Assembly (NCBI GenBank): GCA_016928395.1
Contig: JAFGKV010000211.1
Coordinates: 1-20,003 of the forward strand
Source of the DNA: Candidatus Fermentibacterota bacterium
GTDB taxonomy: Bacteria > JAFGKV01
DNA: 20,003 nt
Direction of reading: 5' to 3'
Part shown: positions 15,479-20,003 of the stretch, piece after piece
Position numbering within the stretch: position 1 is the first letter of the stretch
Layout of the letters: each line of letters opens with the position of its first letter
The notes under the pieces: generated by a model
What the model was told of the DNA's origin: nothing
The model's database searches: none
What the model saw: only the letters and a program-made list of their open reading frames with translations
Translations under genes and position numbers: made by a program

Positions 15479-16876
15479 ATGACTCTCACCCAATTCCGAA
15501 GCCCCCAACTACTGCATGTGCACTCGGGAAAGGTGCGGGAGAGCTTCCGCATCGATGCCTCCACGAGACTCATCGTCACCACCGACCGGGTTTCCGCGTT
15601 TGACCGGGTGCTGGATACGCCCATACCAGACAAAGGCGTGGTGCTGAACGAGCTTTCCGCGTTCTGGTTCGGGAAAACCGCAGACATTGTGGAGAATCAT
15701 TTCATCACGTCGGTGGATTCCCAGGCGATGCTGGTGAGGGAGGTTCTGCCCATCAGAGTCGAGCTGATCGTCCGTGGCTATCTCACGGGTTCCATGTGGC
15801 GTCAGTACGCCCAAGGCGTGCGCCGATTCTCCGGGGTTTCCGTGCCGGATGGGCTGGCGAGGAATGCCCGGTTCGCAGAGCCGCTCCTCACGCCCACCAC
15901 CAAGGAGGAATCTGACCGCGAGATCACGCCCCAGGAGATCGTGGCCTCGGGGCTGGTCAGCGGGGATCTCTCCTCGCAGATGGAGACTGCCGCCTTGAAG
16001 CTGTTCGCCTCAGGGACCGAGTTCCTGCGGGACAGGGGAGTACTTCTGGTGGACACGAAGTATGAGTTCGGCGTGCTGGAGGGCAGGCTGATCCTGATCG
16101 ACGAGATACATACCCCCGATTCCTCGCGCTTCTGGCGTGCCGACTCCTATGAGGCGGATCCCGCGCACCCCTTCAACCTCGACAAGGAGTATATCAGGGC
16201 GTTTCTCCTGGAACAGAAAGCCGCAGCCGGCGTAACGACTTCACTGCCCGCGGAGGTAGTGGATGAGGCCCGCGCCCGCTATGGAAGGATCTACGAGCTC
16301 ACGGTTGGGTCCCCGCCCCCCAGGAGTGCAGTCCCGCCGGAACACAGGCTCTACCACAACCTGGTGGCGCACGGCATTATCCGGGACGGATTCGTGGCCG
16401 TGGTCATGGGCTCCCCCAAGGATGCCGATCATGCCCGGCGTCTGGCCTCGGTGCTGGAGGGGTACGGCGTCTCTGTTGATCTGCGGGTGGTATCGGCCCA
16501 CAAGAACCCTGAGGACGTGGCGAAGGTCCTTGCCCACTACGCCGACTCCGCCGAGCCCGGCGCCATTATCGCGGTGGCAGGCATGTCCAATGGCCTGGGT
16601 GGGGCCCTGGCGGGCAGTACAACGCTTCCCGTGATCAACTGCCCGCCGTTCAAGGATGGTGTTGACCTTCAGACCAATGTCAATTCGTCGTTGATGATGC
16701 CCTCCGGCGTGCCGGCTGCCACGGTGATCAGCCCGCAGAACGCCGCCATGGCTGCCCTTCGAAGCCTCAATCTGCCGCGCTTGAAACACGTGTTCCAGGA
16801 AGAGATTGCCGCCACCAAGGCTACGTTGAGGGAGAGCGACAATTCCATAAGGCACGACCGGAAAGCCAGCGCATGA
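15479..16876 (+). CDS. purCE: Fusion of SAICAR synthetase (PurC) and class II AIR carboxylase (PurE)
   Basis: This one protein of 465 aa carries steps 6 and 7 of the pathway. Residues 1-277 are a long-type (yeast ADE1/Mycobacterium-like) SAICAR synthetase with SGKVRE, DRVSAFDRVL, RGYLTGS, EPLLTPTTKEE, VDTKYEFG and DEIHTPDSSRFW. A proline-containing linker (about 278-303) leads to a PurE domain (303-450). PurE motifs are class II: GSPKDADHARR, SAHK (339-342), AVAGMSNGLGG (365-375) and NCPP (387-390), instead of SAHR and the AGGAAHLPG of class I. Class II enzymes carboxylate AIR with CO2 directly and need no PurK; none is seen here. The domain order equals that of animal PAICS, but the PurC half is a different subtype. 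The ATG at 15479 follows GAGG (15469-15472) by 6 bases. The purB gene follows after 46 bases. Confidence 0.93.
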   Translation: MTLTQFRSPQLLHVHSGKVRESFRIDASTRLIVTTDRVSAFDRVLDTPIPDKGVVLNELSAFWFGKTADIVENHFITSVDSQAMLVREVLPIRVELIVRGYLTGSMWRQYAQGVRRFSGVSVPDGLARNARFAEPLLTPTTKEESDREITPQEIVASGLVSGDLSSQMETAALKLFASGTEFLRDRGVLLVDTKYEFGVLEGRLILIDEIHTPDSSRFWRADSYEADPAHPFNLDKEYIRAFLLEQKAAAGVTTSLPAEVVDEARARYGRIYELTVGSPPPRSAVPPEHRLYHNLVAHGIIRDGFVAVVMGSPKDADHARRLASVLEGYGVSVDLRVVSAHKNPEDVAKVLAHYADSAEPGAIIAVAGMSNGLGGALAGSTTLPVINCPPFKDGVDLQTNVNSSLMMPSGVPAATVISPQNAAMAALRSLNLPRLKHVFQEEIAATKATLRESDNSIRHDRKASA

Positions 16877-16922
16877 CGACGGATCTCCATCACGCAGTCG
16901 CCTGTTCTAGAGGGGAACCGTT

Positions 16923-18329
16923 GTGAAGTGTGAACCGTCAACCGTGAACCCTTTGTTTCCTGGGTCCCGCGCTATCTCCCCGCTGGACGGGCGCTACCGG
17001 GCGAAGACCGGGGGCCTGGCGAAGTACTTCTCTGAATCTGCCCTGATGCGGGCGCGTTGTGACATCGAGTTGCACTATCTGAGGGCCCTGGATGAGACAG
17101 GTCTGTTCCCGGCCCTCACGGACGAGGAGTCATCCCGCATCCGCCAGGCGATGTCGTCATTCACCGATCATGATTTTGCCCGCATCAAGGAGATCGAGCG
17201 CCAGATCAATCACGATGTGAAAGCCTGCGAGGTCTTTCTCCGGGAACGGCTTGACCTTGCCACGCCAGGCATGATTCACTTCGGGCTGACGTCCGAGGAT
17301 GTGAACAACCTGGCGTATTCCAGGTTACTCTCCCGCTTCTGCAGCGGCGATCTGCTCCCTCTGCTGGTCTCGCTCATCCGGGCGTTGTGCGGGAGAGTCA
17401 TCCAGTGGCGCGACATCGCGTTCCCGGCACGGACCCATGGGCAGAAGGCGTCGCCCTCGACTCTGGGCAAGGAGATGGCGGTGTTTGTGGACCGGCTCCT
17501 CCGCCAGCACGGGGCCTTGGCTTCCATGCGTTTCCGGGGCAAGTTCGGGGGCGCCACGGGCACGGGTGCTGCGTGGAGGGCGGCGTTTCCGGAGTTCGAC
17601 TGGCTTGCCTTCTCATCGACATTCGTCGAGGCTCTGGGAATGGAGCCGGCATTGGCCACGACCCAGATTGAAGGTCATGACGAATGGGCGGGCTTCTTCG
17701 CCGCGGTGAGCAGGGTCAACGGGATCGTGCGGGATCTGGACATCGATATCTGGCTGTATGAGACGCTCGGCTACCTTGGTGAGTGCGTCAAGGGAGCCGA
17801 GGTCGGTTCCTCCACCATGCCCCACAAGGTGAATCCCATCAGGTTCGAGAACAGCGAGGGGAATCTCCATATGGCCGATGCCCTGTTGGCCATGCTGAGT
17901 CGCGAGCTCACCCACAGCAGACTTCAGCGCGACCTCTCCGGCAGCACTCTGATGCGAAACATGGGCGTGGCGCTCACCCATACCTATCTGGCATGGCAGC
18001 AAACGCGGGAAGGGCTTGACCGGCTGGAGGTTCGGCAGGCGCGATGCGCCAAAGACCTGGATGAGAGCATCGAACTCCTGGCGGAGCCTCTGCAAAGCAT
18101 ACTCCGGGCCGAGGGCATGACCGACGCCTACGATACCGTGCGTCTGTTCGTTCGGGGCCGCGGCATAGACCAACGCGACCTGGAGGAATTCATCCAGTCG
18201 CTGCCCGTGCCAGAGAGGGTGAAGGCACGGCTCAGGAACCTGCGGCCCGGCCTCTACACCGGCTATGCGGGCGAGGTATGCGATCGCGTGTTGGCCGCCG
18301 CCAATGAGGTTATTGGGGAGGTGACATGA
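16923..18329 (+). CDS. purB: Adenylosuccinate lyase
   Basis: PurB removes fumarate twice: from SAICAR to give AICAR, and from adenylosuccinate (made by PurA) to give AMP. At 468 aa it is of the E. coli-like subtype, with AISPLDGRYR near the N-terminus (17-26). Active-site elements are NHDVKACE (97-104), TSEDVNN (123-129), RTHGQ (His172) and the superfamily signature GSSTMPHKVNPIRFENSEGN (295-314) with the mobile-loop serines. The GTG start at 16923 follows AGAGGGG (16909-16915) by 7 bases; GTG 16944 is a possible alternative. The stop overlaps the purD ATG by 4 bases. Coming after a 46-base gap with its own strong ribosome-binding site, it begins the last coupled block, purB-purD-purN. Confidence 0.96.
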   Translation: MKCEPSTVNPLFPGSRAISPLDGRYRAKTGGLAKYFSESALMRARCDIELHYLRALDETGLFPALTDEESSRIRQAMSSFTDHDFARIKEIERQINHDVKACEVFLRERLDLATPGMIHFGLTSEDVNNLAYSRLLSRFCSGDLLPLLVSLIRALCGRVIQWRDIAFPARTHGQKASPSTLGKEMAVFVDRLLRQHGALASMRFRGKFGGATGTGAAWRAAFPEFDWLAFSSTFVEALGMEPALATTQIEGHDEWAGFFAAVSRVNGIVRDLDIDIWLYETLGYLGECVKGAEVGSSTMPHKVNPIRFENSEGNLHMADALLAMLSRELTHSRLQRDLSGSTLMRNMGVALTHTYLAWQQTREGLDRLEVRQARCAKDLDESIELLAEPLQSILRAEGMTDAYDTVRLFVRGRGIDQRDLEEFIQSLPVPERVKARLRNLRPGLYTGYAGEVCDRVLAAANEVIGEVT

Positions 18330-19564
18330 GGCTTCTGGTCTTAGGATCCGGAGGTAGGGAACACGTCTTGGCGTGGAAGCTGGCCGAGAGCCCCGGCGCA
18401 GAGGTTTTCGTGGCCCCGGGCAATGGCGGCACTCTCCACAATGTGTCTCTCAATCCGAGCGATTTCCCGGCGGTGGAGGATTTCTGCTCCCGTGAGCGCA
18501 TCGATCTCTTGGTAGTCGGGCCCGAGGCCCCGCTGACCGCCGGCATCTCCGATCACTTGGAAGGATCGCCAGTCAGGGTCTTCGGCCCCCGCAGCGACGG
18601 CGCCCGTTTGGAGGGTTCCAAGATCTGGGCCAAGCAGTTCATGGAGCGCCACGGCGTCTCCACGGCTCGGTTCTGGGCCTTCGATCCGGGGGATGACCCC
18701 GGCCCCGTGATTCACGCGCTGCGAGGTGATCTTGTGGTGAAACTGGACGGTCTGGCAGCGGGCAAGGGGGTGATCGTCTGCACCGCGGAAGACCAGGCAT
18801 GGAAGGCATTGGAGGATTTCAGGCGGTCGTTCGGCGACGCGCCCTTCCTCATCGAGCAGAGGCTCACCGGCAGGGAGGCGTCCATCATCGGCATTACCGA
18901 TGGTTCGACGATTCGCCTTCTCCAGGCGTCGCAGGATCACAAGCGGGCTCATGAGGGAGAGAGGGGGCCCAATACGGGCGGTATGGGAGCGTATGCCCCT
19001 GCGCGATTCTGCGACCGGCGTCTGATGGGTCTAATACACCGCCGGGTCATTGCACCGACGCTGGAGGGTCTGCGCCGGGAGGGCATCCCCTACTGCGGCG
19101 CCATCTACTTCGGTCTGATGATCACTCCCGACGGCCCCTTCCTCCTGGAGTACAATGTGCGGTTCGGCGATCCCGAGGCTCAGGTGATTCTGCCACCCTT
19201 GGCGGGTGACCTCGCGGTCTTGATGGCGGCCTGTGTGGATGGCAGGCTGAGGGAGACTTCGGTGGCATTTCATCCCGGCTGTCATGTCGGTGTGGTCATG
19301 GCGTCGAAGGGCTATCCCGGGGCCTGCGAGACCGGGTTCAGGATCACGGGCCTGGACAAGGTTCCCCCGGATGTACGCGTCTTCCATGCAGGTACCCGCC
19401 GGTCACGCGAAGGCGTGGAGACTGCAGGAGGCCGGGTACTGACCGTGGTGGGTCATCACGCCAGGCTGGAAGGAGCCATGGCACAGGCATATCGGGGCGT
19501 GGAGAACATCGGGTTCGAGGGCGCATGGTTCCGTCGCGACATCGGCACCCAGGGGCGTGCATGA
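18326..19564 (+). CDS. purD: Phosphoribosylamine-glycine ligase (GAR synthetase)
   Basis: PurD joins phosphoribosylamine and glycine with ATP, step 2 of the pathway. At 412 aa it is close to the usual 420-430. It starts with the family hallmark LVLGSGGREHVLAWKLAESP, then shows GPEAPL, the ATP-grasp entry GSKIWAKQFMERHGV, KLDGLAAGKGV (P-loop-like lid), NTGGMGAYAP and the metal-binding LLEYNVRFGDPEAQVILP. The C-terminal segment (about 325-405) includes ASKGYPG and VFHAGT, as usual. The ATG overlaps the purB stop and the TGA overlaps the purN ATG, both as ATGA. Because phosphoribosylamine is unstable, PurF is expected in the cell, but no purF is in this window. Confidence 0.96.
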   Translation: MRLLVLGSGGREHVLAWKLAESPGAEVFVAPGNGGTLHNVSLNPSDFPAVEDFCSRERIDLLVVGPEAPLTAGISDHLEGSPVRVFGPRSDGARLEGSKIWAKQFMERHGVSTARFWAFDPGDDPGPVIHALRGDLVVKLDGLAAGKGVIVCTAEDQAWKALEDFRRSFGDAPFLIEQRLTGREASIIGITDGSTIRLLQASQDHKRAHEGERGPNTGGMGAYAPARFCDRRLMGLIHRRVIAPTLEGLRREGIPYCGAIYFGLMITPDGPFLLEYNVRFGDPEAQVILPPLAGDLAVLMAACVDGRLRETSVAFHPGCHVGVVMASKGYPGACETGFRITGLDKVPPDVRVFHAGTRRSREGVETAGGRVLTVVGHHARLEGAMAQAYRGVENIGFEGAWFRRDIGTQGRA

Positions 19565-20003
19565 AGAGACGGATCGCTCTTCTCATCTCGGGCCGTGGCT
19601 CCAATATGGAGGCCATTCTCCTGCAGGCTCGCACAGGTGTACTGGCCCATTGTTGCGACCCGGTGGTGGTGGTGTCCAGCAGGCCCCATGCCGCCGGAAT
19701 CGCCGTTGCCCAGGCCTTGGGGGTCAGCACTCGAGTGCTTTCGTCCAAGGGCGTCCATCGCGCACAGTATGACGAAGACCTCATTTCCTTGCTGGAGCCC
19801 TATCGTCTTGACTACCTGGTGTTGGCAGGGTTTATGCGCATCCTCGGCCCCCGGGTGGTGGAGCGCTATCGGGATCGGATTGTGAACATCCATCCGGCTG
19901 ATCCGGCGCAGTTCAAAGGCATCGGCGGCTATAGATGGGCCTGGCAGAGTGGATTGAAGGCCACCATGGTGACGGTGCATCTGGTGGACGAAGGCGTGGA
20001 TAC
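19561..20003 (+). CDS. purN: Phosphoribosylglycinamide formyltransferase, 3'-truncated by window edge
   Basis: PurN formylates GAR with 10-formyl-THF, step 3. The frame starts with ATG overlapping the purD stop and runs to the right edge, so only about the first 147 residues are visible. GRGSNMEAI (11-19) and LAGFMRIL (88-95) are typical. Catalytic Asn109 and His111 (NIHP) and Asp147 (VDEGVD) are in the right relation. The loop after NIHP is unusual: the canonical SLLPxxPG is replaced by ADPAQFKG, followed by IGGYRWAW instead of the LHxHxxAL-type helix. The phosphate- and folate-adjacent loop is therefore of a different subtype, though the catalytic set is intact. It ends the visible operon, and further genes may follow outside the window. 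Confidence 0.9.
   Translation, partial: MKRRIALLISGRGSNMEAILLQARTGVLAHCCDPVVVVSSRPHAAGIAVAQALGVSTRVLSSKGVHRAQYDEDLISLLEPYRLDYLVLAGFMRILGPRVVERYRDRIVNIHPADPAQFKGIGGYRWAWQSGLKATMVTVHLVDEGVD

Overview
The window is a gene-dense stretch of GC-rich bacterial DNA (roughly 60% GC by eye) in which every convincing gene lies on the + strand. The phylum cannot be fixed from the sequence alone. The purine enzymes are mixed in flavour. The PurSL-type FGAM synthase resembles those of Desulfobacterota, the IMP dehydrogenase has the GGGSICIT active-site loop seen in Clostridia and Bacteroidetes, and the PurE domain is class II, as in Treponema and animals. I infer a bacterium outside Gammaproteobacteria and Bacilli, possibly spirochaete-, deltaproteobacteria- or Chloroflexi-related.

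Region 1 (1-3712) is a three-gene cluster. It holds two tandem, related dynamin-like or YfjP-like GTPases, the first cut by the left edge and the two overlapping by 4 bases, followed 9 bases later by a DUF456-type membrane protein. It may act at the membrane, but its function is unknown.

Region 2 (3713-5573) is a 319-base gap and then an FMN-dependent glutamate-synthase-like protein with an N-terminal four-cysteine cluster.

Region 3 (5574-6179) is a 606-base non-coding stretch. It contains a very good sigma70-type promoter (TTGACG, 17-base spacer, TACACT) and a leader of about 180 nt with hairpins, the last close to the guaB start.

Region 4 (6180-20003, running off the right edge) is one long purine operon: guaB, purA, purM, purSL, purQ, purH, a purC-purE fusion, purB, purD and purN (partial). 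Six of its nine gene junctions are 4-base ATGA or GTGA overlaps (the purM-purSL one depends on the chosen start), one has a 1-base gap, and two have gaps of 44-46 bases. Together these genes cover every step from phosphoribosylamine to IMP: PurD, PurN, PurSL with PurQ, PurM, PurE, PurC, PurB and PurH. They also supply the AMP branch (PurA plus PurB) and the first step of the GMP branch (GuaB). PurF, PurK and GuaA are not in the window. PurK would not be needed if the class II PurE uses CO2 directly.

The most interesting points are the bacterial PAICS-like PurC-PurE(class II) fusion, the unusual active-site loops in PurN and PurH, the structured guaB leader, and the paired GTPase-DUF456 cluster. 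No mobile elements, tRNAs, rRNAs or CRISPR arrays were seen.
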